From contig OY783191.1 of the NCBI GenBank assembly GCA_963678675.1, forward strand, positions 27,052,955 through 27,116,954: a stretch of DNA of 64,000 nucleotides, written 5' to 3'. The notes under the pieces were generated by a model. That model saw nothing but the letters and a program-made list of their open reading frames with translations, was not told the DNA's origin and did no database searches. This DNA is from Xiphydria camelus (lineage: Eukaryota; Arthropoda; Insecta; Hymenoptera; Xiphydriidae). The stretch's first letter is position 1. Each line of letters opens with the position of its first letter. A program made the position numbers and the translations under genes. This document shows positions 32,381 to 43,800 of this stretch, piece by piece.

Positions 32381-34105
32381 CCCTTGTCGAAAACCACTAC
32401 AGCGGATTGAACACTACAGTGGTCAGTAGTGGTTTCTACAATAGTGGTCAGTAGTGGTATACAGTGGTGAATAGTGGTCAGTAGTGGTATACAGTGGTGA
32501 GAATAGTGGAATGCAGTGGTACGTAGTGGTAAGAAGTGGTAAGTAGTGCACATGTAATGGTTATACTATTTTTTTTATTGAATCATATAAAAAGGGTACA
32601 AAATTTAAATTATACGATGGATGTATCACTTCTGTTCTCGAAAACTGTAATCATGCGAATTGAAGAAAGGTATAATACTTACCTAGATAAATTTAAATGT
32701 TACTTATAGAAGACAATGCAATGGTAGATGACTTCTTTGGTTGATATTATTGGATACCGTTGAGATTCTCGCGATTGTAGACCGGCGTGCTTAAATTTTA
32801 AATTGAAACTTGCATTTTCTAGTAAAAGAGCGAAGGGAGAACAAAATTTTTCCGACGTTTCTATGAGCTTCTATCCTCCTATTAAAAAAGAACTATAATC
32901 TAAAATGTGTCGCGCGAAATTACCTAGCAGGGAAAGACTCACTTATAAAAAAAGAAGAGAGATCTATTAATTTTGATTCTCCAGAGCTCTGACTCAGATA
33001 AAATTATAATCATGATTCAATCTCACGCGTGAAAAGCAAGGCTATAATAGCCGTTCCTCGGAGCACCGTCCGACGGGAATGCTGCGACCCAGAGAAATTG
33101 AGCATCATCGAGTTCTTAATCTAGAACGAATCATCGAGCGTCAACGTCGCGGTGGAATTTCTACTGTCCGGCGATTGCATTGCGATATACCGTTTCCGCG
33201 TAAGATCTCTTGAAGGTCGTTGCAAGGGCTATTTTCGCGTTTGGCTCGCAAAGGTCTCTCACCCGGCGATCTGAAAAACACGTTTAAAAGCCCACTGTGA
33301 ACAAAATCAATCCTTCGCAGCCACTACATTCTGACAATGTGAAACTCCTGTTTGTTCCTGGCGAATTAAAAGTTTGCCGCGATAAAATTGTTTAATACTA
33401 CCTTGCGACGAGTTTCAAGTTGACTTTGTCGATGTCTTTCAGTATATCGCCCATTAATTTCTGGGAGATCAGTGGCGGTTTATGCCGATCGACGAACTTG
33501 TAGTCTTGTAAACTAGCTCTCCTTGCGATGTGAGGAGTCGTCGGAGGTTGCAGAGGTGGCGGCATATAATAATAGCTAATTAAAAGTTTTAACATTACGA
33601 TCAAAACAATTACTTACAGTAATTAGCATTGATCCCAAAGCAAGAAATCTTAAAGTTGGCAATAATTTCGTTGCTGGCTGATTGCTGCATTTCTTTGCGA
33701 CCTCGAAGCAATGCGATGTCGTATTTGTCCCAATAATCTCCGACAGGTTTGTTTTTCCAAACAAAATCGAGTGAAGAATTCTGCATCATTATATTCTTCG
33801 AAATAGTCAACTCTGGAATAGTATTGTATTAGATATTGATTATAAATTAATAGGCATAGGTATCTTTTATTTACTTACCGGGCACGTATTTTCTTCGGAT
33901 TTCTCATTCTTGGTAATACGTCAATATCTTCATCAAATGATGATTAAAAAACTGGTATATCAAATAACTCTATTTCAAAATTAATAACAATTTACCACAA
34001 CGATTAGGTTATGACTATGTCACGGAAGAATATAGACACAAACAAAAAGTTAGGTTATACTGAGGATAGCTAGCTTATCCCACGATGAAACTGCCGGAAA
34101 TTGGA
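32381..34105 (-). mobile_element. TA-type chimeric transposon, copy 2 (one end missing)
   Basis: Starts CCCTTGTCGAAAACCACTAC with a longer accact/agtggt subterminal array (32381-32560), and then follows the interior of copy 1 (20534-22440) in reverse complement up to the Harbinger leader near 34,105. The Harbinger left terminus and outer inverted end present in copy 1 are lacking. Two copies with the same chimeric interior indicate the chimera itself was multiplied. Confidence 0.75.
33290..33990 (-). pseudogene. Captured exons and Harbinger 5-prime exons, copy 2
   Basis: On the minus strand, Harbinger exon remnants (33,990-33,620; FVWKNKPVGDYWDKYD) precede the captured exon PHIARRASLQDYKFVDRHKP ... 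LKDIDKVNLKLVAR at 33,604-33,405 with the same donor and the next acceptor at about 33,360. The order is identical to 20.9-21.6 kb. Disabling changes differ between copies. Confidence 0.6.
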
Positions 34106-34503
34106 TAAAAATGGACTTGTTGCACTTCGAAAATGAGCTCCTCATATGCAATTCCGGGCGTTATGAATTAATAATATGAATTCCGTCTCTGAATTCAGAG
34201 ATATTCCGGCTGTGTAAGGCCGGCCGTTGGGAAATGATGTACTAGAGATTAGTTCGCGGATACTCCGTCATGGCGCTGCGATCTTAAAGTGGAATCCCAA
34301 TAGACCTTTTCTTTCTGGAAAAAAATTTTGCGCATGAGCAAGTAAAAATGGCGGCTTCCGATTAACTTTCGGACAGTTTTTAAAGTGTAGTGATGGAAAC
34401 ATTTTTTAATTAAATTATTAAAGTAATTACAAAACTGATGACGCGAATTTGAATAATTTATAATGAATAATAAATCGAATATTCGAAAGTAAAAGTCATT
34501 TTA

Positions 34504-35560
34504 GCATGGAGAAACAACGTAAAGGTGCTACTAAACGATGCTGTTACGGTTTGCGTAAAAGTGACACATGCTCTAAAAAGTTAAAAAAATATAAGTTTTC
34601 ACTTCATTTCGTTCCCGAAACCTTGTCTTGAGTTTCGCAAGGGATATGTAAAGGAATCAATTAAAAAACATCATGAAATGTAATAAATGTGAAAAAAGTG
34701 ACAAGTGGGTGAGGTTATGTGGACGTGCAGATGAAGGATTTAAATCTATACAGTGTATTACTAAAGATACATATACAATATTTGCTCTCTGCATTTTGTT
34801 GGCGAAAAAGGTCCCAGTGAAGAATACCTAGATCCTGTTCCTTTAAAGTACAAGAAATTGACAAAAAAGGTAAGTGGTTTCATTTGGAGTGAATCATAAG
34901 AGTTAAGAATGGTGCAAATAATGTTTTATTGTTTTAGCCAGAACGTAAAATACGTACTTGTTTAGAACAGAAAGATGTGAAATTATACACAACCTCCACT
35001 TCAGCAAAAACGGAGGACACAAATGATGATTTTGGAACACTGGAGCATCAATCGCAACGAACGAAAGAAGAGGTAACCTCTTCTACAATCATACATACAT
35101 CTATGCAAACCATTTACAATATATTAAATGTTTTATTGTTTTCAACTTTTAGGGTTGTGAGGTAATGGATATCGCAACAAATGACGATACAGGCGATCAC
35201 TACGTTGAAGAGCATCAATCGCAACGAGTGAAGGAACAGGTAACCTCTTCTACAATCATACATACATCTATGCCAACAATTTACAATATATTAAATGTTG
35301 TTTTATTGTTTTCAATGTTTAGGGTTGTGAGGTACTAGATGTAAAAAATTACAATACTGGTGATGACTACATCGAAGAGCATGAATCGCAACGAGCGAAG
35401 GAACAGGTAACCCCTTCTACAATTATACATACATCTATGCCAACAATTTACAATATATTAAATGTTGTTTTATTGTTTTCAATTTTTAGGGTTGTGGAGT
35501 GAGTCTCACAAAGGCCAACAAGGGGAATTATGGAGTGCAAACACTAAAAAGGATGTAACG
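34504..35560 (+). pseudogene. THAP-like gene with repeated exons
   Basis: From the ATG at 34,504 MEKQRKGATKRCCYGLRKSD can be read; after frame changes KSDKWVRLCGRADEGF, a stop-interrupted ICSLHF-type stretch and VPLKYKKLTKK lead to a gtaagt donor at about 34,870. The C..W..LC and SLHF pattern fits the second half of a THAP finger. Four downstream exons follow: 34938-35073, 35153-35239, 35323-35406 and 35490-35557, each acidic and ending in SQRxKE-Q. The upstream flank has a ggcggc-rich ATGGCGGC start region at 34,352. At least two frame disruptions in the first exon suggest a pseudogene. Confidence 0.5.
34938..35560 (+). repeat. Tandem exon-intron duplication (~168-bp unit)
   Basis: Units start at acceptor-linked ggttgtg at 35,153, 35,323 and 35,490 (spacings 170 and 167). 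Each carries an exon with EEHxSQRxKEQ, a gtaacc donor and the same intron (catacatctatgcc...tttacaatatattaaatg). The exon 34938-35073 shares the 3-prime half and intron. Exon lengths 87 and 84 keep the frame. Confidence 0.85.
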
Positions 35561-36120
35561 ACGGAATGCTACGACTCAAACTATAAAAAAAACTGCAATG
35601 GACGAATTCGAAAGAGAGTTGCTAATAGATTTTAAGGCATATAATAATGCTGCTACGTGGCTACACCTACCTAGAGACGATGCTTTGCAATTACACTGTC
35701 CATCAATAATTTTTGTGGATTTGTACTCCAACATGACTTTCACTGAATACCCAGATAGCAAAATGCAGTCACAATGCGCGCACCTGTGACTGCACGCGTG
35801 CGCTTCAAGTCGCACGCGTGCGACGCATTTGGCCTTACATATGCGCGTGCATATGCGTCGCATTTGAGGCGCACGAGTGCTACTTGACGCATGCGCAAAC
35901 GGCGCGCATGCGCAGAAATGTCGCGGGAAATTCAACACCGTTAGAAAATTAATATGGATTCTACGTAAATGTTTACAATAAATGACACAATTTTTATGAG
36001 TAAATCCGTTATTCATTTATTATTATAATATAATACATAGTTATACATGACAAATAGTTATACATGACAATACATTTTGAGAAGTACATTTTGAGAGTTA
36101 CGTTGTTATCAGTCTGTTAA

Positions 36121-36415
36121 GTAAGAGCGCGTACGGCGTTATTCATAAAAAACTTATTCGACAATGTTTTTTCCACATACATACGTTTGACATGTTCCAA
36201 GGCAATACGCTATTATATTAATAATGAGTCCAATCATCACCGTCGATAATCGCTTGGCATCTCCGAGGCATACTATCCATCAAATTTTCGATGGTGGTGA
36301 TTGGACGCATTATCAACTGTAATTGCGCAGTGCGTTGGAATATGTCAAACGTATGTATGTAGAAAAAAACATTGTTGAATACATTTTTTATGAATAACGC
36401 CGTATACGTTCTTAC
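36121..36415. mobile_element. 295-bp TTAA-inserting MITE, copy 1
   Basis: GTAAGAGCGCGTACGGCGTT at the left, mirrored to aacgccgtatacgttcttac at the right, TTAA on both sides. A second copy is at 36961-37253 and a truncated end at about 38,187. Confidence 0.85.
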
Positions 36416-36500
36416 TTAACAGACCTATCTTATAAGATACACTGTCAAATTAAGGGTTATTCTTAAGATGATACTTCTGTTGCCTGTAGTTTAAATTTAA

Positions 36501-36611
36501 CTGAATTTTTATTCGGTAATAATCAGGCCTTTTAAATATCCACAAGAATAACTACGTGTAGTTATTCTTGTGGATATTTAAAAGGCCTGATTATTACCGA
36601 ATACAGTTCAG
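36501..36611. mobile_element. 111-bp near-perfect palindrome bounded by TTAA
   Basis: CTGAATTTTTATTCGGTAAT and its near complement, centred on actacgtgtagt, with TTAA on each side (36497-36500, 36612-36615). The inner 70 bp form a perfect hairpin. Probably a piggyBac-like hairpin MITE. Confidence 0.7.
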
Positions 36612-36960
36612 TTAAAATTAATATATATACATAGTTATACATAAGCAATATTAATACATAGATAATTCATACATACAATACGATAAATACATACAATACG
36701 ATAAATACATACAATAGATTTGCAAAGAAGGCACTACTTAAAAATTTTGATAATTTTACAATTGTTTCGAAATAAGAACAGTTTTGGAATTATGAATAAT
36801 TACTTAATGTTACGGAAACCGATTTCTGACTATTTATCGAAACGCAGCAGCAAATACTATAGGAATTTCTGCTCAGATTTTGTGAAAAATGGTAAATTGT
36901 CAAATAGCGCTCACATAGCGATTATTAACCCTTAATTTGACAGTGTTCTCAGTCTGTTAA

Positions 36961-37253
36961 GTAAGAGCGTGTACGGCGTTATTCATAAAAAATCATTCAA
37001 CGATGTTTTTTCCACATACCTACGTTTGACATGTTCCAAGGCAATACGCAATTATATTAATAATGAGTCCAATCACTACCATCGATAATTGCTTGGCATC
37101 TCCGAGGCATAATATCCATCAAATTTTCGATGGTGGTGATTGGGCTCATTATCAACTGTAATTGTGCAATGCATTGGAATATGTCAAACGTATGTATGTA
37201 GAAAAAACATTGTTGAATACATTTTTTATGAATAACGCCGTACACGCTCTTAC
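36961..37253. mobile_element. TTAA-inserting MITE, copy 2
   Basis: GTAAGAGCGTGTACGGCGTT ... aacgccgtacacgctcttac, TTAA at 36957-36960 and 37254-37257. Paralogue of 36121-36415. Confidence 0.85.
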
Positions 37254-37257
37254 TTAA

Positions 37258-37620
37258 CCCTTACTTGCCACACTGGGGTTGATTTACACCCCAGCGAGAA
37301 AAATTGTTATAACAAACAAATTATTGCATATTTGGACTTGAAAATGTTATCAGCTCTTCTTAAGAGCATGCTTTAAAAGGCAGTGGAACTTGTATAGCCA
37401 GAACTTAAAATTAAGTATGCGAAAAAAATCAAATATTAAAGTTACACGGTCTTTTAAAGTACGCTCTTAAGATGAGCTGGTAAAATTTTCAAGTACACAA
37501 ATATGCTATAATTTATTTATTATAATAATTCTTCTCGCTGAGGTGTAAATCAACCCCAGTGTGGCACAAGTACGAATTTTACCATGGGGTGGTTTCGAAC
37601 CCCAGTGTGGCAAGTAAGGG
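37258..37620. mobile_element. piggyBac-like MITE with CCCTTACTTGCC ends
   Basis: CCCTTACTTGCCACACTGGG and cccagtgtggcaagtaaggg, TTAA at 37254-37257 (shared with the previous element) and 37621-37624. Contains a second inner inverted repeat of the same sequence. Confidence 0.85.
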
Positions 37621-37797
37621 TTAACAGACCTATCTTATGAGATACACTGTCAAATTAAGGGTTAAACAATTGAAGGATTCCTTTCAAAAACAACACTTGC
37701 CAAAAACGACAATCTCTGTAGTATTGGTAATAATGCCTACTCTTTCGTTGTATCTAGCCGTGTTGTGGTGCCTACTCTTTCATTATAATATAATGAC

Positions 37798-37995
37798 ATG
37801 AAAGAAATTTTAAGGGCGACAAAACAGAGGCACAAAAATTTTGGGAGAAGAAATTCCGACAAGAAACGGAATAAGGCTTTGCCGGGATTGGAAACGGAGG
37901 ACGAAACCACTGCAAAAATTGAGGAACTAAAAGAAACACTTGGCATCACCGAAGAAAATGTCGATGAACTTTCGGACGTTCGGAGCGATGGTTAA
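37798..37995 (+). other. Short charged open frame, unknown
   Basis: 65 codons with KNKALPGLETEDETTAKI-like lysine then acidic composition, ending before a small MITE. No recognised domain; could be a piece of another captured or decayed gene. Exact origin not determined. Confidence 0.25.
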
Positions 37996-38010
37996 ATATT
38001 GTGTATTTAA

Positions 38011-38095
38011 CCCTTACATGCACGCTTAAATTTTGTTTCCCGTCAGTACACGCTAGCGGTGCGGTACGGAGTGCCGCTTAACGTGCACATAAGGG
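38011..38095. mobile_element. 85-bp piggyBac-like MITE
   Basis: CCCTTACATGCACG and cgtgcacataaggg, with TTAA on both sides (38007-38010, 38096-38099). Confidence 0.8.
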
Positions 38096-38111
38096 TTAAT
38101 ATTACATATCG

Positions 38112-38186
38112 TCGGCTTACTTGTTAAACCTTCCAAGTCCGATTTTCGGACATAGGACTTAGTAGGTTTTACAAGTAAGCTGATGA
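38112..38186. repeat. Imperfect hairpin
   Basis: gtcggcttacttgttaaacc mirrors ggttttacaagtaagctgat, with an inner hairpin aagtccgattttcggac. No clear TSD; a short MITE remnant is likely. Confidence 0.6.
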
Positions 38187-38228
38187 TATTAAAACGCGTG
38201 TACGGCGTTATTCATAAAAAATGTAAAA

Positions 38229-39265
38229 TGAACATCCTCTCGAGATTGACGACTCTGCTGTGGGAGAGATTCTGCAGGATGGCTACTTCGTTCTGGAGCT
38301 GGGTCTCCTGCTTGGTGGGAAAACGCAGCTTGTCGATCACCTTTATCGCCATCGCGCGGCCGGTCTTGCGATGAACTCCGCCGTAGATGATACCAAATTG
38401 ACCCGAGCCAAGAACTTCGTCTGGGAAGATTTGATAGAGCTGCGACATATTGGTTACGCGTTCCTCTGGCTCAGTTGTCGACTGCTCTTGCCGACCTGCG
38501 AAAACGACGCGTGTTTTTCAATATAGCATCGGTACGCGTTCGCGCGCACACTCGCGAGCTCTGAACGTACTTGCCGATTTGGAGGTGATGGGCATCAATG
38601 CCTGCCTGATACTCGTTTTCCAGGTCCTCGCCAAGTGAGCGCTAACGCCACTTTCCGGCGGTGGAACCTAACCACTCGCACCTGCGTAGAGGGGATCTTC
38701 GCCGACGTAGTAATCGACATTGGCCGTTCTCAACTCGAAACCATGCATCGTGCCTGGAAGGAGAGAACGCGTGCATTGTACATCGACTAAACGCGCGCAG
38801 ACAATTTCTAACGATATAGATATGTACTCACGAGAATGTTGTTGAATCTCTTTGAAGTACTTGGAACTGCTGTCGCTTTGGAACAGAGTTATGGCCTTTG
38901 TGTCCAATCACCAGTAGTGTCTCTTCCTCTGAAAACACGAGAGTCTTAATGACGGAGGAAGCGAAACCGAATCAGCGCCACGTCGTCGACCTACCATTGG
39001 ATCGCGATTCATCGAATGCACCATCCATCCTTCCTTCAGGATCTTGGAGCCGCGTCGTTTTGTGTGCTTGACGCTTTGAACTATTCGCATCTGCAACTGC
39101 GTTATCGCGTATGAGGTACCAAGTGTGACGGAGGGTGTGATGGAGAAGAAAAAAAGATAAAGTATTGCAAGTGTCTAGATACGACATTGATTGAATAATT
39201 ACCTCGATGGTCTGGACCTTTGAAATGCGTCGGAAGATGCATCGTCGTGGCATGGAAAGAGGTCC
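38229..39265 (-). pseudogene. PKD: Protein kinase D gene fragment (PH domain and kinase N-lobe), introns retained
   Basis: On the minus strand: an exon near 39,204-39,262; one near 38,995-39,100 with [20 protein letters not shown]; one near 38,834-38,930 with DTKAITLFQSDSSSKYFKEI; one near 38,690-38,762 with MHGFELRTANVDYYVGEDPL; one near 38,580-38,649 with WKTSIRQALMPIT; and 38,229-38,495 with [18 protein letters not shown] and [10 protein letters not shown]. These are the PH domain and glycine-loop/VAIK-lysine parts of protein kinase D, a diacylglycerol-regulated Ser/Thr kinase. Splice sites are still visible. A TGA follows HYW, C1 domains and the rest of the kinase are missing, and the end abuts a MITE terminus. 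It lies wholly inside the 35750-39874 element. Confidence 0.85.
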
Positions 39266-39477
39266 TACGGAAATATCAAACGCGTAAAATGATTCGTAGT
39301 GCACTTTCCTCGTGTTTCCTGGTGTTTGTGCGATGAGAGGGGGGAGGATGACAGGTTGGCTTATTGAATTAGTTAAGTTAGGTTAATTACTTGATTAGTG
39401 TGGTATTTGAATCAGCCCATCCGCGCACAGTACCTGTAACTGGAAATATTACTCCAACGTTGGAGAAACAGTAGATC

Positions 39478-39540
39478 ATGCGGCGATAGAGTCCTCGGTT
39501 AATCCGGAGCCTCGGTTAACCGAGAGTCTACTGCACAGTC
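39478..39540 (-). mobile_element. Possible pogo/Tigger-like end
   Basis: Minus-strand CAGTAGACTCTCGGTTAACC with a second, inner ctccggattaaccgagg repeat resembles pogo-type termini. Only about 60 bp are present. Confidence 0.4.
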
Positions 39541-40057
39541 GCGGGCACGACTTGGCGACGGCGTCATGCCGGCCGCCATTGGCACGCGTCGCTGCACGCC
39601 GTTGTCACTTCGTATACGAACACGTTCCCTGCGTATCAAAATGATTGAATTAACCCCCGTACTAAAATCTTGAAATTTACGTAAAACTATGTTGGCATGC
39701 CGTGTAAATCCACGCTTTGCTATCGGGGTTGGTGCTACTTGGTTACAAAAAGCACTCAAGTCTCATCGCGTGCGCTCAAAACTCACGCGTGACTTCATTT
39801 TGACTGCGTAGTAGAGCGCACGCGTGAGACCGCACGTCGTGCGTCCTACGTACGACGCACGATTGCTATCTGGGTACCTAATATCTTTGTTATAAGATGC
39901 TTGAACGTTTGCTTTCAGACAATAAAACTTTTTATCAGCAGTAACTGAGTCCATGATATCCTGAACATGTTTACTCTGTAAATAAATTTTTCCTCGCGCC
40001 AGTGGTTTGGAAGTTCCACAATCAATTTTCTTCACATGAACATTTTGGGGATTACTG

Positions 40058-40431
40058 CCCAGATAGCAATGGTGCGTCGCACGTAGGATGCAGGACGTGC
40101 GATCTCACGCGTGCGCTCTACTACGCATTCAAAATGAAGTCACGCTTGAGTTTTGAGCGCACGCGATGAGACTTAAGTGCTTTCTGTAACCCAACCTATC
40201 TAGATAGCACCAAGATAGCAATGGTGCGTCGCATGTAGGATGCACGACGTGCGGTCTCATGCATGCGCTTAAGTGCTTTCTGTAAATGTGCGCGAGGCAG
40301 CTGCGCGTTGGAGTGCTCGTTTCATTGAATCCAGTGAATGTGAGTGAATCGCAACAGTGCAACGCAACAACTAATAAAGTGCATCGTGGTGTTTTTCCAA
40401 ATATCCAACTCTGACACAAAAACAGGTAAAC
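40058..40431 (+). mobile_element. CACTA-like element end(s), incomplete
   Basis: CCCAGATAGCAATGGTGCGT at 40,058 is the reverse complement of the right end of the 35750-39874 element for about 125 bp. A second diverged end (aagatagcaatggtgcgtcg) starts near 40,210. No matching opposite end is found before the EnSpm insertion or after 61,516. Confidence 0.6.
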
Positions 40432-40852
40432 CCCTGCTAAATATTTAGGCAGAGACGGGTAAACGTGCCCGGACATAGCCTACCTGTTTGTGCCCATATT
40501 TGGTTGGATTTCGGACAGAAACGGACACAAATATTTTCTCCGTATGTGTTCGTTTCTGCCCGTTTCTGCCCGTTTCTGTACGAGTGAGACAGTAAGCGGA
40601 ACAATCAGACATGCTCGTTTCTGCACTTTTTTATCCGTGCATAGCTGTCCATTCCTGCCCGAATGTGCCCGTATCTACCTTGTTAGTCTGTCCATTTTTA
40701 CCCGTATGTGTCTGTTTAATATGCCCGCTTCTATTTTATGAAATTTTACAAAATGTATAATTTTTCAAAATACTTTATTTGTCTAATAATGTTGTCATAT
40801 ATACACTACAAAACTTATAACAAAGTGAGCAAAATGTTCTAAAAATATGATC

Positions 40853-43800
40853 CTACTTATTTAATATGATTATCGATTGGGAAATCACTCCACAAATATC
40901 TTTATCGAAACTAGTACTTAAATTATTGCATAACTCATTGAAATGTAGATCCCAGTGGCTCGAGATGTTCGTTGGTTCTGGCATTGAATTTTTCACTTCC
41001 CATGGTCGCGCAGGGAGTTTACTGCCACTTGTGCCGTCATCTCCGTCATCTTTTGTTGGGACCGACGCAATTCTGGTCTCTTTTTTTTTATGATCCTTGG
41101 ATCGCTGAACTTGATTTCTCGTTTTTGATGTGGAAACGCTGCTTGAAGCGCCACCGCTGCTGCTGCTGGTTCCAGCTTTACCGTTGCTACTGCTGGATGA
41201 AATTTTGCCGCCGTCGCTGCTGCTTCCAGTTGGAGCTTTACCACTGCTGCGATTTTCTTTATCGGATGATAAAAGCGTTGTTTGCTTTCGATTCAAATAT
41301 CGGTTAAAAGATTTTAAGTGGCGTTCATAGTCCGCTTGTGGAACATGCTTTTCGAGCCATTGCTTGTATAATTCTGTAAAAAGAAAATATCAATTGGTTA
41401 TTACAAGACCACATTTTTGTAAAATCTAACCAGCTTAATAAGGTCGAATTAAAAATTCTACATTTTATGATTTAATTCTCTGAATAGATACGAGAAAATT
41501 GAAAAATTATTGGAGCCAGATGCACCAACTCGTAAACATTAACATAAGTTACACTTACTCTTCAAGATACATAATCGCGTTGAACATAACGGTGGTTTCG
41601 CCATACTATTAGCGTTCGAATTACATTTCTTTCCCGTCACGGAATAAGTGAGCAAAATTGTTCGGCCAAATAACAGTTCCACCATATCTCCAAGAAATGA
41701 TCCAGCAGTTTGACTCAGGAGATTAATTCTTTCAATTTCTGTTGCACGGATCCAGATGTCATTTCCTAAGTGGTACTAAAAATTAGAGAAATAAATAAAT
41801 TTGTATTTTCATTCATAAAACATTCTTACAATTGCAATTTCGATCACAATTAGCTGTGACTGTTTCACTAGTTGGATAATTGCATTAATTTTTAGTTTAT
41901 AAAAATCTTACCATTCCCTCTTTAACTTCCCCTTCTTCAGGATAGCTGCTTTCATTTCGCGTCGATGTTGACAATTTTTGTGTGACTTCACCGGTCATAC
42001 CTAAACATGGAAATACGTGAATAAATAGTTTCGTAATTTTTTGTCTTCATTCGCGCATATAGACAAAATGATAAATATGTTACCGTTAATCTTTTGCAAG
42101 ATATCACACTGCGCTTCTTCAACCTTTTCAATTTTGCTACACAAAATCTCTTGTAGTAATCTTCTAATGTCTGCTAAATCTTCATGTAGCTTCAAGGATT
42201 TTTCTGCTTCTTCCAATAATTGTTTCCGCAACTTGGCAGATTCCTCTTTCTCTGCAGACAACTCAAAATTCTTTTTGCTCAATTCAGTCTCCAGCTCCTT
42301 AATTTTTTTTTCGAAAGGGAAAGCATTTGTACTCTCTGCGTTGTTCCCTTCGATTGCAGCAGCAAAAGTAACAGAGTCCTCTGTTGAGTACGAAGTTGTA
42401 GGAAGTTCTACATTAGCAGTTTTTGTAATTCTGAAACTTCTACAATCGAGCACTTCTTCAGCAAACTTCCTTTTTCTGCTCTTCTGGTCATCGCGTCGTA
42501 TTTTCTGTTAAAAAAAGAGAGTACAATGAATTACGCTTCTTGATCTTGCGCGTTTTAAATGTGCCGCGAATTTCCATTATTTTACGGATACATTTAAAAA
42601 ATAGAATAATGTTGCGTAGACAAGTACTAACAAACTAATATATTGTTATTAAAATTTTTACCGCATTGTTTCTCTTCTGTGATTTCTCAAATTTGAGACT
42701 AGAACCGTCCTCACCACTGGATTCACCAGTTACTAGTAATTTTGCTGCAGGTTTCCGAATCCTGCGCCCCTCTGTTTCGAGAGATAGAAGTTCCTCTCGT
42801 GTTTCTATATTTCATATATGAAAGATATACAATTGATCTCGTGATTTCGTATTATTTATAATAAGTTTACATTAGATATGAAATAGTTATTTTCGTTATG
42901 AAGGCGTAAAGTGCCGTTTTTAACGAGTGTGAAGTTTGCCGCATGAGCGAAGCGAGTGCGGCAACCACACGAGTTAAAAACGGCGCGAACGCCCGAATGA
43001 CGAATTCTATTTTTTGTCACTAAGGGCCGGTTTTACCAAAGCCAAGTTATACCTAGAATAAGTATACCGAGAATAAATTTATACTCTCTTCTTTATACCT
43101 GGTATAAAGTGCAGGCGTTTTACCAGCTCCAAGTTTGCCTGGGATAACTATTCCAGGTATAAGCGTTGGCCATCCCAAATTATTTTTAGGTTGGTAGTAA
43201 GAAGTACGTATTGCGCATGACACTTGGTCGTTTTGACAGCTGTTCCGGCGCGATAAATGAAATTCGGAATATTGGTTCGCATCGTTTAATAACGACACGA
43301 TCATAAATGCTTTACCAACTCATAGTTAATCTCGCCGTCAGCGAAGCGGTATATTTCGGCTTCCCTAAAGGGAGGAATGTTGAATTCAGTTGATGGCCAG
43401 AGGGAAAACCAATGCTTGGTTTATCCGGGTACGGTACAATTTATTTACTGTTTCGAGGTAGCCCGACACACCCCCACGGTCGAGAAGGTCGAGAACGAGC
43501 AGCCGTCTCTGGGAAAGTCCCGACGGTCCCGACGTCATCTTTTGTTCCACTGATATTTCTCCTCTGATCAATGAGGGTGCATAGTCCACGCTATCCCCTC
43601 CGTCGACCAATGACGCTACTATAGGTCTGTTCCAACCGAGCCGAAAACCGTACACCGAACGGTACACGTCATGCGCAGTAGAGAAGGTGGAACGGATTTG
43701 TGGAGCCTCCGCAGCCGCTTCCAACCAGCGACAGCAGCCGACCCACAACGAGCGACGGCGTCGCCACCAGCAGACGACGGAAACAGGTCTTTCTCCCGCG

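Larger units (their letters stand above)
36929..37661. mobile_element. piggyBac-like hairpin MITE, host of two further TTAA insertions
   Basis: CCCTTAATTTGACAGTGT and acactgtcaaattaaggg, TTAA at 36925-36928 and 37662-37665. Its central ctgTTAAcag holds the 36961-37253 and 37258-37620 elements in series. Without them it is about 70 bp. Confidence 0.8.
35750..39874. mobile_element. CACTA-like element carrying protein kinase D exons
   Basis: Ends CCCAGATAGCAAAATGC and gattgctatctggg, TSD ta (35748-35749, 39875-39876) confirmed by the SWIM reading frame. Subterminal zones are dense in gcgcacgcgtgcg-type motifs. 4,125 bp. No transposase. Inside are several TTAA-type MITEs (36.1-38.1 kb) and about 1.0 kb of protein kinase D gene sequence with introns (38.2-39.3 kb). 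Confidence 0.85.
35576..40056 (-). pseudogene. SWIM zinc-finger protein exon, split by a transposon
   Basis: On the minus strand 40,035-39,877 encodes MKKIDCGTSKPLARGKIYLQ ... YNKDIR and, after the 4.1-kb insertion, 35,749-35,576 continues YSVKVMLEYKSTKIIDGQ and CNCKASSLGRCSHVAALLYA. The frame is continuous once one TA is removed. CxC(8)CxH is the SWIM zinc finger, which binds nucleic acid or protein in MULE-type transposases and in insect YqaJ-recombinase proteins. The upstream part is lost at another CACTA-like end at 40,058. No later YqaJ nuclease exon is seen before the 3-prime end. It may be the same family as the fragment at 25.8-27.2 kb. Confidence 0.72.

Noticed and set aside
35576..36016. 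Single 146-codon minus-strand protein
   Set aside because: Its N-terminal half is subterminal repeat of the CACTA-like element; only the part below 35,749 is the SWIM exon.
38229..39265. Functional host protein kinase D gene
   Set aside because: C1 domains and most of the kinase are missing, a stop interrupts the PH domain, and the fragment is enclosed by transposon ends.
40853..41330. Leucine-rich plus-strand frames opposite the BEN gene tail
   Set aside because: They are the antisense of the serine-rich BEN exon, which has matching splice phases.
43024..43622. A copia-type LTR starting tgttgaattcagttgatgg at about 43,379 after a purine tract
   Set aside because: No second LTR, no TSD and no coding remnant; left within the Harbinger end region.
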